Positions 41,850 to 51,271 are shown, numbered from the stretch's first letter. The stretch is 64,000 nucleotides of DNA from Clostridia bacterium (GCA_017411325.1 JAFQQJ010000019.1:149472-213471), one strand, 5' to 3'. The notes: generated by a model from the sequence alone, not told the origin. A program made the numbers and translations.

Positions 41850-44507
41850 TTATATAAGCTCTGCTGCACGAAGTGCCGCATCAACATTTATTTCTTCGCC
41901 GAAAGCATAAATTCCGTTACCTAAGTTTCTTACGTCAAAACCGAACAAATCAAACATAAGCATTACAGGAACATATGCAATTCCGTCAACATCAACCACC
42001 GGGTGCTTAATCTTGATTTTCGCACCGTCAATTGTTGCCTCAAAGGTGCCCACGGTTGTATAAGCCATACCCTCTTTTGCATCAATCTTAAAGAAGTTAC
42101 GCTCTCTTTCATAGGTTAAAAGCGTGGTGCCGTAGCCGATTGCATCCTTAAGCATTGTATAGGGAACATAAGCTGTATTGTCAATTTCCCTCACACCGTA
42201 AGCGGTATTTGCCTCAAAGGCATCCATAACTCCGCCGCGGATAACTGCCTTGTTTGATCCGATTTTTACAACGGTTGTATTTTTAAGGGATTCTCTGTCT
42301 TCTTTTGTTACAGCCTTTTGGGGAATTTCGGAATAAACATAGTTAAATCTTCCCGTGGGTGCAGTTAAACCTATTATGTAGAAATTAAGAATGTCCGAAT
42401 CGTCGGAATTGTCCGCCCACTTAAATTCGATATCGGTTACATTTCCGATTCCGACCAATGCTTTTGCTACTTTAATCTGAAGCTGTTTGCCGGATAATAC
42501 CTGTTCTGCCTTTCCGATGGCATTCCATGTACCGTTAAAGCTAAATACATCGGTATTTACAATTTTGTAGTCATAGCCTTCCCAGCCGGTTGCGTGATTT
42601 CTGTCAGAGTCGATATAAAGTGCCATCCAGTTATTGCCCCCGGGCGCTGTTATATCGCTTTCGCAAATGGCACTAAACCAGATAAATTCATCGTTTCTTG
42701 CCGCCTTGGAAGTTTTTATATTGTTTCTTGCAGTTTTGTTTTCATAGTGATAATCTGCATAGCCGTCAATATCTCTCTCGTATACACCCTTTACATTGTA
42801 GAACGTGGGTGCGACATTATCCCAGGATGCGGGATTTGCCATATCAATGGTGGTTTTCTCACTTGCAGCGGGAGCGGGACGAACACCCTTCCACTTACGG
42901 ATAGCATCCACCATAAGCATAAAGCCGTGATCCTTGTTTTCGTCAACTGAAATGCCAAGGTCGCGGGTTCCGGGAGAATCGAAATGGTCAACAAAGGAAT
43001 TTTTGAACTTGCCGATATAGTTTTCGTTTCTTACGGCAGTCCACTCGTTCCAGCTTGAAAGAATCATAATTCTTGCATCTGTCATAAGTGCGCCGGATAC
43101 CTGCTCTTCAAAGAAGAGGTTGTATACGGATGTGCCGCTCTTCCAGATATGGCCGTGGGTTTCGGTGTAGTTTTTGCCTCTTACAAGATGAGGAAGGCTC
43201 ATAGGTGTAAGCGACGCATCAACGATTGATGCATTTCTTGCGGCAGATACGGAAACTGTTTCAGGGTTGCCGGCAGAATCCACACCGAAGGTTATCTGGG
43301 GATAACGGTCGGTAAATGTCCACTTTGTGGGCTTTCTGTCTTTCGTATGGCTCCAGTCGCCCTCACTTCCGCGGAAGGTGAAGAAATTCATAATTTCGTT
43401 GTAAAGCTTAACATCTTCGGGATCGTCCTTATCAAGGAATCGCTCGAGTGCTTCTTCGCTCGCCATAATTAATGGCTTACCCTCGTGATAGTACCACAAA
43501 TCTTCATAAAGTCCCTGTTTGTAGAAGGTTAAATAGAGATATTCAACCATATACTTGGTGTCGATAACGGGATATGAAAGGCTGCTTAAAATTGTGAACT
43601 TGGGAACGTCAACGCCGCTTTTTTTCGCATCGGAGAAAGCCTCTAAAAATACGCCCATATTCCTTCTGAATATGCCTTTTCCGTTACTGTCGTCAAAATA
43701 CAAAAAGTCAACGCCCGCCTCGGAAAGAAGCTCTGCATCCTTTCTGTAAACCCAGTAGTCAACGCCCGTATAGTAACCGTATAAGGGCTCCGCCCAGAAG
43801 TAGTTGGTTCTGCCCAACGGCCACGCCGGATGAAGGTATCCGTCCTCTTTATAGGCATCGGGATACAACTTTTGGTATGTTGTGTTATTTATAACGTTTA
43901 CGGTATCTTCCTGGTTTACGTTCCATATCCAGTAGAAAAGTCCTACTTCCTTGCCTTCCTTAACGCCGCCGACCTCGGAATAGTCAGCAACTGCTCTGCC
44001 AAGGCCCGAAACGCCTGCCCAGGTATCCGACCAGTCGTCCACAATCACATCATCTGACACGGGAACATAAGCTTCCTTTTCGGGAAGCGCCGCATCAGAA
44101 AGCATTACCTTGCTTACCCATGATGCGCCCGCTGAACCGTAGGTTGCAATTATGTAAAGGTCGTGAACGCCTTCCTTATTTATGTTGCAGCCAAATGTTT
44201 CCTCTTCTTCCGAGTCCATATCAATATAGCCTATGATTTCGCCCTTTACAGAGTCAATTCTCACCTCGAAAATTTCTCCGTTCCAGTGGCTTGACCAGTT
44301 GGCTTTACCGTAAATGCTTACGGATTTTTTGCCCGTCAGATCAACATCCTCAAAAAGAAGATATTCACCTGCTGCCATGCCTACCTTTCCCGTGGCAGGC
44401 TTGGTTTTGCCCTCGGACATTTTATCGATTGTAAGCTCCTCGGCACATATTCCCACAACCGAGAAAAGCATTACAAAGGATAAAAGCAATGTTAATACTC
44501 TCTTCAT
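41850..44507 (-). CDS. Secreted GH99/WbsX-like TIM-barrel protein (module 4)
   Basis: 885 residues. Signal peptide about 1-21; CBM6-like region (GVHDLYIIATYG); barrel region with DDWSDTWAGVSGLGRAVADY, YFWAEPLYGYYTGVDYWVYRKDAELL, GVDFLYFDDSNG and SSWNEWTAVRNE; CBM9-like region (IDSDRNHATGWEGYDY); stalk (VPVMLMFDLFGFDVRNLGNGIYAFG). Closest paralogue in the window is the module 3 protein, and even the last 40 coding bases and the junction to the partner gene match. ATG follows AAGGAAGGG. It lies 21 bp after an EamA-type transporter gene and so forms a three-gene operon with it and the discoidin partner. Confidence 0.73.
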   Translation of the reverse strand: MKRVLTLLLSFVMLFSVVGICAEELTIDKMSEGKTKPATGKVGMAAGEYLLFEDVDLTGKKSVSIYGKANWSSHWNGEIFEVRIDSVKGEIIGYIDMDSEEEETFGCNINKEGVHDLYIIATYGSAGASWVSKVMLSDAALPEKEAYVPVSDDVIVDDWSDTWAGVSGLGRAVADYSEVGGVKEGKEVGLFYWIWNVNQEDTVNVINNTTYQKLYPDAYKEDGYLHPAWPLGRTNYFWAEPLYGYYTGVDYWVYRKDAELLSEAGVDFLYFDDSNGKGIFRRNMGVFLEAFSDAKKSGVDVPKFTILSSLSYPVIDTKYMVEYLYLTFYKQGLYEDLWYYHEGKPLIMASEEALERFLDKDDPEDVKLYNEIMNFFTFRGSEGDWSHTKDRKPTKWTFTDRYPQITFGVDSAGNPETVSVSAARNASIVDASLTPMSLPHLVRGKNYTETHGHIWKSGTSVYNLFFEEQVSGALMTDARIMILSSWNEWTAVRNENYIGKFKNSFVDHFDSPGTRDLGISVDENKDHGFMLMVDAIRKWKGVRPAPAASEKTTIDMANPASWDNVAPTFYNVKGVYERDIDGYADYHYENKTARNNIKTSKAARNDEFIWFSAICESDITAPGGNNWMALYIDSDRNHATGWEGYDYKIVNTDVFSFNGTWNAIGKAEQVLSGKQLQIKVAKALVGIGNVTDIEFKWADNSDDSDILNFYIIGLTAPTGRFNYVYSEIPQKAVTKEDRESLKNTTVVKIGSNKAVIRGGVMDAFEANTAYGVREIDNTAYVPYTMLKDAIGYGTTLLTYERERNFFKIDAKEGMAYTTVGTFEATIDGAKIKIKHPVVDVDGIAYVPVMLMFDLFGFDVRNLGNGIYAFGEEINVDAALRAAELI

Positions 44508-44528
44508 AAAATCCCTTCCTTTATGTAA

Positions 44529-45404
44529 TTATAAATTAAACAAAATTACTGCAGCCGCACCCATTACGGCACCCAATATCTGGGTTTTTGTGAATTTTTC
44601 CCTGTAGAAAATTACGGAGATCAGGAACACAAGTAGCAGCTTTGTTCCCGTGATAATCACGCTTGACCTTGAAATCAAGAACATTGTGTTTATAATGAGC
44701 GATGTCATATTGGTAAGGCCGTTAAAGGCACCTGCACCGACTGCATAAAGGTTGCCCTTTGCATAAAGCGGTTTAAGTCCGTTTTTCTCCTTTATAAGGC
44801 CGATTGCAATCAAGGCAACTGCAGAAAAGCCAAGAGCCATAACCATAAATTCGTTGTCATACTGTGCCGAAAATACCTTCTGCTGAATTCTCTGCACCAC
44901 GCCGTACATACCCGAACCCACAAAGGATAAAATAATGCAGACGAGCCAGTAAACTGTGACAGGCTTTTTTTCGCCCTGTCCCCTGCCTTTTATAAGATAT
45001 ATGGATAATGCAAGTACGGCAAAGCCTATATATGTAAATGCGGAAGACTGTTCTGTTTCCTTTTGAACTATAAGTCCGTAGAGAATTTTGAAAACCAGGG
45101 CATATGACAAAATCAGGTTTGAAAGAGCATATGAGCCTTTGGAAAAAGCCTCATAGGTTAAAACCGATGCCATTCCGTATAAAAATCCGCCAAGGATTGA
45201 AAACATTAAGATTTCAGGCTTAAATGTAAAAACGCCGTCCGTAAGCAAATCCTTTATAAGGAAGAATGCCATGGAAAACAAAGATACAATACCCGTGAAA
45301 ACAAATCCTCCGCTGTATTTGCTGCCGTGTTTTTTTACTACCAGTCCTTCACCTATGCTTGTGGAAACGCAGGCAAGCATCACCAAGTAGGGTATATAAT
45401 TCAC
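44529..45404 (-). CDS. EamA/DMT-superfamily transporter
   Basis: About 291 residues with ten hydrophobic segments in two repeats of five, the layout of EamA drug/metabolite transporters (first repeat LVMLACVSTSIGEGL..., second VCIILSFVGSGMYG...; conserved end GAVMGAAAVILFNL). Substrate unknown; a sugar, amino acid or small metabolite is possible. A GTG at 45404 is preferred as start because AGGTG lies 6 bases before it; an in-frame ATG at 45425 lacks a ribosome site. First gene of the module 4 operon and divergent from an AraC regulator, which may control it. Confidence 0.8.
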   Translation of the reverse strand: MNYIPYLVMLACVSTSIGEGLVVKKHGSKYSGGFVFTGIVSLFSMAFFLIKDLLTDGVFTFKPEILMFSILGGFLYGMASVLTYEAFSKGSYALSNLILSYALVFKILYGLIVQKETEQSSAFTYIGFAVLALSIYLIKGRGQGEKKPVTVYWLVCIILSFVGSGMYGVVQRIQQKVFSAQYDNEFMVMALGFSAVALIAIGLIKEKNGLKPLYAKGNLYAVGAGAFNGLTNMTSLIINTMFLISRSSVIITGTKLLLVFLISVIFYREKFTKTQILGAVMGAAAVILFNL

Positions 45405-45493
45405 CTTTATCACCTCACATATCATAGTATAGGAAAAATCTTCGTTTGTAAATGGAAAAATTCCCTTTTTATACTTAAAAAAGGTGTTTTTTC

Positions 45494-45522
45494 TTGATTT
45501 TTATATATCGGGGGTGTATAAT
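45494..45522 (+). promoter_or_regulatory. Promoter of AraC regulator at 45.5 kb
   Basis: TTGATT (45494-45499), 17-bp spacer, TATAAT (45517-45522). In the same divergent gap GGAAAAAT occurs at 45432 and 45454, a possible but weak operator pair. Confidence 0.7.
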
Positions 45523-45540
45523 TTTCACGAGGTGAGTTTT

Positions 45541-46350
45541 ATGAGTGAGCTTATTCACACCCCCGGGCTTGAGCCTGACTATTCGGAAAGTCTTACTGTT
45601 ACAAATTTTATCTATGAGACGGAGTTTCATAAGCTTAAGCAACCGCTTTTCACAAAAGAATACAAGGTTTTCCTGGTTACAAACGGAAGCGGAACATTGA
45701 CACTCAACGAAAAAAGCTTCCCTCTTTTTGAAAGCTGTGTTTTCTTTGTGTATGAAGAAACCACCTTTGAGCTTTCAGGCTCCTCCGACTTTGAATATAT
45801 GCATATATCATTCAAGGGCGAGCATATCCCCGAAATGCTTAAAAGCTTCAATATTTCTCCCGATGAGCCTGTTTATTACAACCTTGCACCCTTAAAGGAA
45901 TTCTGGTTTTCCTCCCATCAGAGGGCGAGGAAGGCATATTATATCGCCATTACCAAGGGAACGCTGTTTTACACCATTTCCTTTTTAACACCGGAGCATA
46001 AAAATCCCGATTTTAAGGACAAGGATTTATACGGCCTTATTTTCAGCTATATAAATGCCCACTATACGGAGCTTGATTTCTGCCTTAAAAAGGTGGCATA
46101 CACCTTTTCCTATACTCCGAAATATCTCTCCGCTGTGTTTTATAAGGAAAAGGGGCTTTGCTTTAAGGACTATCTTGCACAAAAGAGGATAAACCACGCT
46201 CTTTCATTAATTGAACGCGACAATTTAACGTCCATTTCCGAAATTGCCACCCTTTCGGGTTTTTCCGACCCCCTTTATTTTTCCAAGGTATTTAAAAAAA
46301 TTACAAAATATACACCCTCTGACTTTATCGCTAATCATAAAAAGAAGTAG
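45541..46350 (+). CDS. AraC-family transcriptional regulator
   Basis: 269 residues. N-terminal effector domain about 1-155, cupin-like in its strand pattern (KVFLVTNGSGTLTLNEKSF...ESCVFFVYEETTFEL); C-terminal double HTH about 165-265 (VAYTFSYTPKYLSAVFYKEKG and ISEIATLSGFSDPLYFSKVF, closing KYTPSDF). Activators of this type usually respond to a sugar. The ATG at 45541 follows GAGGTG; an in-frame ATG at 45484 lies upstream of the promoter. It is divergent from the EamA-module 4 operon and is the obvious candidate regulator for it, possibly also for other modules. Confidence 0.88.
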   Translation: MSELIHTPGLEPDYSESLTVTNFIYETEFHKLKQPLFTKEYKVFLVTNGSGTLTLNEKSFPLFESCVFFVYEETTFELSGSSDFEYMHISFKGEHIPEMLKSFNISPDEPVYYNLAPLKEFWFSSHQRARKAYYIAITKGTLFYTISFLTPEHKNPDFKDKDLYGLIFSYINAHYTELDFCLKKVAYTFSYTPKYLSAVFYKEKGLCFKDYLAQKRINHALSLIERDNLTSISEIATLSGFSDPLYFSKVFKKITKYTPSDFIANHKKK

Positions 46351-46370
46351 GGAAGGGATTTATCCCTTCC
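46351..46370. other. Inverted repeat directly after the AraC gene
   Basis: GGAAGGGA / TCCCTTCC around a TTTA loop, starting right after the stop codon. There is no T-run, so it is not a terminator by itself; it may protect the mRNA end ahead of the true terminator. Confidence 0.45.
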
Positions 46371-46392
46371 GCTTATGTGGTTTATAACATAT

Positions 46393-46429
46393 AAAAAAGT
46401 GCCGAAAGCTTCTGCTTTCGGCACTTTTT
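46393..46429. terminator. Bidirectional terminator between AraC gene and GH106-like gene
   Basis: AAGTGCCGAAAGC / GCTTTCGGCACTT stem with TTCT loop, A-run to the left and T-run to the right. Confidence 0.88.
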
Positions 46430-46430
46430 A

Positions 46431-49400
46431 TTACTTAAAGAATCTTATAACGGGGGATGTTATAATTCCCGTGGGCTTTACCATATAGTCATAGGTAAAG
46501 TTTGTTCCTGCAGCATAGTAGCAGCCCGGGTCTCTCCATATTTCGTCGCTGGAATTATGAAGTGCACCGAAGGTGTTGAAGCGGTTTCCGTAAAGCACAA
46601 ATTCCACCTTGTGGTGGCCTTTTTCGATTTCGGTCATTACGTTGTAGGGCATAATCACAATGTTGCCAAGGTCAACTCCGTCAAGGATAACCTTTACGAA
46701 TTCGCCTCTGTAGTAGTTTGTGATAAATTCAACCTTGCAGTCTTCCTCTGCGTCAAATTCCGCAAAGTAGGAAACGTTTCCGCCGTAGAATGGCATTCTG
46801 TAATTTGTGATTGAGCCGAAGGAAATTTTTTCCTTGTTTTCGCATATGGTCTTAGTTGCACCCTCAAGCTCAACACCGAAGTCGCCTATCAGGAAGTAGT
46901 TTTCAAGGCTTACTCTCTTTCCGATGGGGGCAGTTACGATAATTTCGTTTGTTCCCTTTTTGATCATGGGGATTTTTGCGGTGTGAATGTCCTTGTCAAC
47001 GAAATATCCGTCTTTTACGATTTCTATTTCCTCGCCGTTTACTTTTAATGAATCCATTTCCTCAAAGGCTATGCGGCAGGGTGTGTCAATTTCACTTTCC
47101 ACCTTGAAGGTAAGCGTAACTTCCTCGTTTTTGCTGTCCTCGGGATATACCCAGGGCTGTGTTCCGCATCCGTCCGCACGGCGGATTCCCAGAGGCTTAC
47201 GAAGTGCGGTATCAAGACGGAGCATTTCTTCGGGAGTTGTTATCTCTGTTTCACCCATTTTAGCGGTTGCAATGTCCATAATATAAACATTGTCCTCGTG
47301 GCGGTGATAGGAAACCTTGTCCGTTATTCTCATTTCCTTTATAAATTCAAGAGGCTTTGCCTCTTCCGTAAAGGAGCCTTCCTCAGAAGGTGTAAGCATA
47401 AATAAAAGTGAATCGTAAATATACATAGTTTTGGGAATTACGGTATAGCCGTCCTTTGCCACGTAGGTACATTCCTTCATTTCGCCTGTCAATGCATCAA
47501 GAAGTATTGGCTTATAGTGACCTTTAATCTTTACTCTTATGCCTTCAGCTTCAACGGTGTCGCGGAAGTTCTGGCGCTGAATCTTTCTGTATATGGGATT
47601 TGCCTTTTTATAGAGGGACTCTCTTCTTCCGTTTGCGATGAAGAGATATTTTATGTCCCCGTCCTTTCTCATATTGTAAAGATAGCGGTCAGCGCCTGCA
47701 CCGTCATCCTTTCTTATTTCAATGTCGCGCTGTTCCTTTAAGGCATTTAAGATATCAATCTTGTTAAAGTCCACCTTGGTGGAAAGTGCAGTAAGTGAAG
47801 CTACGCCTTCCTTTTCCTGGCCGTCTATATAGATGGGTGCATCCCCCGCGATTATCACTTTTCCGCCACGAGATGCAAAATCCTTAAGGATTGAAAGGGT
47901 GGTGCTTCTTATTGTCTTAAGTGCGGGAAGCACGATGGCGTCATATTCCATTTCTCCAACCTTAAGTCCGCCCGTGCTCTCCTTAACCTGTGTGGGAAGG
48001 AGTGATTCTGAGATATAGTCAAAGTCCATCTGTCCGAAGAGAAGCCACTCTGTGATATTGTCAAAGTTTGCCTCAAGCTTTGTCATTTCGTCTGAAGACA
48101 GGTCATTGGGTCCGTATGCAAGCCAGGCACTTTCAACGGGGTGGATTACAGCAACCTTAACGTCAGCCTTACCCTTGGTGAGCGCCGTATTTACTCTTGC
48201 AAAATAGTTTTCAATCCAGGGATATTCCTTGTACCAGGGTGCCTGATAGTTAAAGGTTGCGGGATAGTCTCGCTTTGCCATACCCTTCATTGATACCCAG
48301 GAAAGATGTGGAACTCTCACAGTTACGCCGAGAGCCGCCTGCCAGTCGCCTGAAATTTTATAGGTTCTGAAATCGCAGTCCCAGTCTGTTACGCCGTAAA
48401 GCTCGGAAACCTGAGCCTCTCTGCCGTACTGATTTTTAACAGACTGCGCCTGCTTTGCAGTGGTGTATTCACGAAGATCGCAAAGCATATCAATTCCGGG
48501 GATTCCGAAATGGGCCAGGCTTCTCATAACCTCGCCACAGGAATTGGTCTGAGTTTTTAAAAGCGGCTCTGATAACATATGTCCCGTAAGGCTTATGTTG
48601 TGCTTCTCGCACCATACGCCAATCTGCTTTGCATAGGCATTGGCAAAGCGCTCCGCCGTGTGGTCGTGATAGCAGTATCTTACATAGGAGGGCTTGTTAT
48701 CGGGGAGATTCCACACAACCTCGGGAAGGCGTGGAACAAGCGAAAAGCCGTACATTTTATTAAAGGTTTCATCAAAATCGTATGTCCAGGGAAGGGATAA
48801 CGCTTTAGGCTCGTGGGAGAAGGCTAAAACCTCTTTTCCCGCAAAGTGAGGCTCGTCCGTGAAAATGGCGTGAACGGTTTTACCGAAGCTTTCACCGATT
48901 TCCCGGTTATATGCCTCGTGGGTTATATTTATAAACTCTGCCATAGCCTCATCGTTCATAGAGTCAACATAGCCCTGGTCATTGTGCCAGCCGCCGCCAA
49001 AGTGATGTCTTACAAAGGCATACCATTTTTTTCCTTCAGCCGCATCATCGGCATCTATCATTTTATAGCTTTTTAATGTACCGTCTGAATTAAGCACCAC
49101 ATCATAGGCGGAAAGAAGGTAGGGTTTTCCCGTTTCGATTGCCTCTTCATAGGATACATATTCCTCTTTGGCAGGGGTGAACACTATGTATTTCATACGG
49201 TATTTCATATTTTTGGTAACATAGCCGCCCGCCTGACCGGATGCCCAGCGGTCCTCATCGTAAAGCCAGGGAAGAAGCCCTTCTTCTTCGCCCTTCTTAA
49301 CGCAGGATTTTATAAGATGCATAAACTCATCGCTCAGATATTTTGTCGCCATACCGCTTCGTACGTGCATATGATAGCCGCCGAAGCCCATTTCCTTGAA

Positions 49401-49538
49401 GATTTCAATCTGGCGAAGTAACTCTTCCTCGGAAAGCTGACAGTTCCAGGACCAGAAGGGTGCTCCCCTGTATTCAGCGCCGGGGTTTTTGAAAAGCTCG
49501 GACGATAATTTTTTTTCCTTATTACCCTTGTATAACAT
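46431..49538 (-). CDS. Large cytoplasmic glycoside hydrolase, GH106-like (alpha-L-rhamnosidase type)
   Basis: 1035 residues without a signal peptide, so it acts on imported oligosaccharides. The N-terminus carries the family block GAPFWSWN...GFGGYHMHVRSGM...LPWLYDEDRWASGQAGG (about 25-110), followed by a long barrel (about to 500), a glutamine-amidotransferase-like fold stretch (VGEMEYDAIVLPAL...GGKVIIAGDAPIY, about 520-585) and C-terminal beta domains ending in a galactose-binding-like fold (about 800-1020). This layout matches the GH106-related group, whose known members cleave alpha-L-rhamnose; the exact sugar is inference. GAGGAGG precedes the ATG. It is the second gene after the amidohydrolase (11-bp gap). 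Confidence 0.72.
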   Translation of the reverse strand: MLYKGNKEKKLSSELFKNPGAEYRGAPFWSWNCQLSEEELLRQIEIFKEMGFGGYHMHVRSGMATKYLSDEFMHLIKSCVKKGEEEGLLPWLYDEDRWASGQAGGYVTKNMKYRMKYIVFTPAKEEYVSYEEAIETGKPYLLSAYDVVLNSDGTLKSYKMIDADDAAEGKKWYAFVRHHFGGGWHNDQGYVDSMNDEAMAEFINITHEAYNREIGESFGKTVHAIFTDEPHFAGKEVLAFSHEPKALSLPWTYDFDETFNKMYGFSLVPRLPEVVWNLPDNKPSYVRYCYHDHTAERFANAYAKQIGVWCEKHNISLTGHMLSEPLLKTQTNSCGEVMRSLAHFGIPGIDMLCDLREYTTAKQAQSVKNQYGREAQVSELYGVTDWDCDFRTYKISGDWQAALGVTVRVPHLSWVSMKGMAKRDYPATFNYQAPWYKEYPWIENYFARVNTALTKGKADVKVAVIHPVESAWLAYGPNDLSSDEMTKLEANFDNITEWLLFGQMDFDYISESLLPTQVKESTGGLKVGEMEYDAIVLPALKTIRSTTLSILKDFASRGGKVIIAGDAPIYIDGQEKEGVASLTALSTKVDFNKIDILNALKEQRDIEIRKDDGAGADRYLYNMRKDGDIKYLFIANGRRESLYKKANPIYRKIQRQNFRDTVEAEGIRVKIKGHYKPILLDALTGEMKECTYVAKDGYTVIPKTMYIYDSLLFMLTPSEEGSFTEEAKPLEFIKEMRITDKVSYHRHEDNVYIMDIATAKMGETEITTPEEMLRLDTALRKPLGIRRADGCGTQPWVYPEDSKNEEVTLTFKVESEIDTPCRIAFEEMDSLKVNGEEIEIVKDGYFVDKDIHTAKIPMIKKGTNEIIVTAPIGKRVSLENYFLIGDFGVELEGATKTICENKEKISFGSITNYRMPFYGGNVSYFAEFDAEEDCKVEFITNYYRGEFVKVILDGVDLGNIVIMPYNVMTEIEKGHHKVEFVLYGNRFNTFGALHNSSDEIWRDPGCYYAAGTNFTYDYMVKPTGIITSPVIRFFK

Positions 49539-49549
49539 ATTATGCCTCC

Positions 49550-50344
49550 TCAGATTTTTATTTTAAGAAGTTTTTCAGCATTTTTATAAAACATTTTTTC
49601 GTTGTCTTTTTTTGAAAAGCCCATATCAATTAATTTTTTAACCGTGCCCTCCGGGTTATGCATCGGAAAGTCTGAGCCGAATAAAACCTTGTCCGTTCCG
49701 TGATTTTTTATAATCCGCTTTGCCTGCTCACTGTCCATAAAGTCGATGGAGCTTGAAGCATCAAAGTAGAGGTTTTCATATTTTCCGACCAGCACTTCCT
49801 CTGCCCTGTCCCATACGCTGTAGCCGCCAAGATGCGCCGCAATCACCGTTAAATCGGGGTATTTTTCACATATATTGGCAACTCTTTCGGGCGCGGACAA
49901 ATCCGACTTTGTATCGCCGACGTGAAATAAAATAGGAAGTTTCCCCCTTGCCGCCTCGTAAATGGGAAGAGCCTTTTCTTCATCAATGGCAAAGCCCTGA
50001 AAATCCGTGTGAAGCTTTATTCCAAGAAGCCCAAGCTTAATAATTCTCTCCACTTCGCCTTTTATGTCGCCATAATCTGCGTGCATTGTTCCGAAGCCCA
50101 CAAATTCGGGATTTTCAGAAACCAGCGAGGCTATATAGCTGTTTATGTGCTCCACCTGGTCAGCCCTTGTGGCGGTGGAGTGGATAAGACATTTTGTTAT
50201 TATGCCTTTTTTAAGCTCTTTTTTTATGTTTTCCACACTTCCTATGCTGTACATTTTAACGCCGTAATAATTCCCCGTGGAAAGGGTTGCCTTTTCGGCT
50301 ATCTTTTCGGGAAAAACGTGGACGTGTGCGTCAAAAACCTTCAT
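49550..50344 (-). CDS. Amidohydrolase-2 family metal-dependent hydrolase
   Basis: 264 residues, a compact TIM barrel of the amidohydrolase-2 group. Metal-ligand motifs are visible: HVH in FDAHVHVFP at the N-terminus, His in PILFHVGDT, His in VIAAHLGGYS and the Asp in LFGSDFPMHNPE. Members hydrolyse or decarboxylate lactones, amides or aromatic acids; a sugar lactone is plausible next to a glycosidase. ATG at 50344 is chosen (GAAGGTG seven bases before); the in-frame ATG at 50401 overlaps the promoter. It shares a transcript with the GH106-like gene. Confidence 0.82.
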   Translation of the reverse strand: MKVFDAHVHVFPEKIAEKATLSTGNYYGVKMYSIGSVENIKKELKKGIITKCLIHSTATRADQVEHINSYIASLVSENPEFVGFGTMHADYGDIKGEVERIIKLGLLGIKLHTDFQGFAIDEEKALPIYEAARGKLPILFHVGDTKSDLSAPERVANICEKYPDLTVIAAHLGGYSVWDRAEEVLVGKYENLYFDASSSIDFMDSEQAKRIIKNHGTDKVLFGSDFPMHNPEGTVKKLIDMGFSKKDNEKMFYKNAEKLLKIKI

Positions 50345-50372
50345 AATGTCACCTTCTTTTAAGAATATTTTA

Positions 50373-50401
50373 ATTATAATATCCCTGCCTTGTTTTGTCA
50401 A
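50373..50401 (-). promoter_or_regulatory. Consensus sigma-A promoter of amidohydrolase-GH106 operon
   Basis: On the minus strand a perfect TTGACA (50396-50401), 17-bp spacer, perfect TATAAT (50373-50378). The -35 box contains the TGA stop codon of the upstream AraC gene. Confidence 0.85.
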
Positions 50402-51195
50402 TTATTTATCTTCTTTTTAAGATCTTTTTTCGGCGGTGTTCCGTGGGCATCTTTGTAGGCTCTGTAAAAGGAAGAATAGTCCTTATACCCCGCCTTTATT
50501 GCCGCTTCGCTCAAAGTATATTCTCCGTCCTCACTTAATTCCTCCACATAGCGGAGACGCTTTGTTCTTATATATTCGTTTACCGTGTGTCCAGTTGCTT
50601 CCTTAAAGATTCTGGTAAGGTGATATTTCGTTATGTAAAATTCCTCTGCAATTTCCTCCAGAGAAAGCTTTTCCGTGAAATGCTCGTTTATATAGGCAAC
50701 GATTTCCTTTACTCTCTTTTTACCCGTATTTTCCGTTGAGAAGCAGTCGTTTTTATGGGCAAGATATAAAAGCTGCACCACCAGAGACCTTATATAAGGA
50801 TCGTCATAATCGGAAAAGCCCTCGCGCATAAGACCAATAATATCACTTATTCCTGCACTCTTCGCTGTTTTTGCGCTTATCTTGTTTTTTTCTCCGCAGT
50901 TTCTTTCCCAGAAAATATCCCTGTAATGCTCGCAGGAGTGGCGGACGAAAAAATCTTCATCAAACTGTATTACCATTCTTAAATAATCCGACTCCGACTT
51001 GTGATGAACGCGGTGCATTTCCCCGGGGCGTATGAAAATCATATCACCCTCCGAAAGGGGGTAGTCCGCACCCTCAACGGCATATGTGGCGTCGCCCTTT
51101 TCAAAAATATAAATTTCGTAAAAATCGTGGTCGTGAAGCCTGAAAAATGTACTGTCTATCTTCTTTGTATATTCCTCGCTTGCCTGAAAAAACAT
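50398..51195 (-). CDS. AraC-family regulator with cupin sensor domain
   Basis: 265 residues. N-terminal cupin-type sensor (about 1-130: LHDHDFYEIYIFEKGDATYAVEG, EGDMIFIRPGEMHRV), C-terminal double HTH about 165-260 (LSLEEIAEEFYITKYHLTRIFKEATG and LSEAAIKAGYKDYSSFYRAYK). ATG at 51195 follows AAAGGAGG by 8 bases; the longer in-frame start at 51291 lies over the end of the DUF559 gene. It precedes the amidohydrolase-GH106 operon in the same orientation and is its likely regulator. Its stop codon overlaps that operon's promoter, so transcription of the regulator could interfere with the promoter. Confidence 0.9.
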   Translation of the reverse strand: MFFQASEEYTKKIDSTFFRLHDHDFYEIYIFEKGDATYAVEGADYPLSEGDMIFIRPGEMHRVHHKSESDYLRMVIQFDEDFFVRHSCEHYRDIFWERNCGEKNKISAKTAKSAGISDIIGLMREGFSDYDDPYIRSLVVQLLYLAHKNDCFSTENTGKKRVKEIVAYINEHFTEKLSLEEIAEEFYITKYHLTRIFKEATGHTVNEYIRTKRLRYVEELSEDGEYTLSEAAIKAGYKDYSSFYRAYKDAHGTPPKKDLKKKINN

Positions 51196-51271
51196 TTTAC
51201 CGCCTCCTTTTATTTTGTTTCCCAAAAACTCACATTGCAATTCAAAACAATATATAACCCGCTTTACATTA

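Noticed and set aside
45432..45461. GGAAAAAT pair as an AraC operator
   Set aside because: Only 8 bases match and the spacing is 22, not 21; too weak to list as a separate finding.
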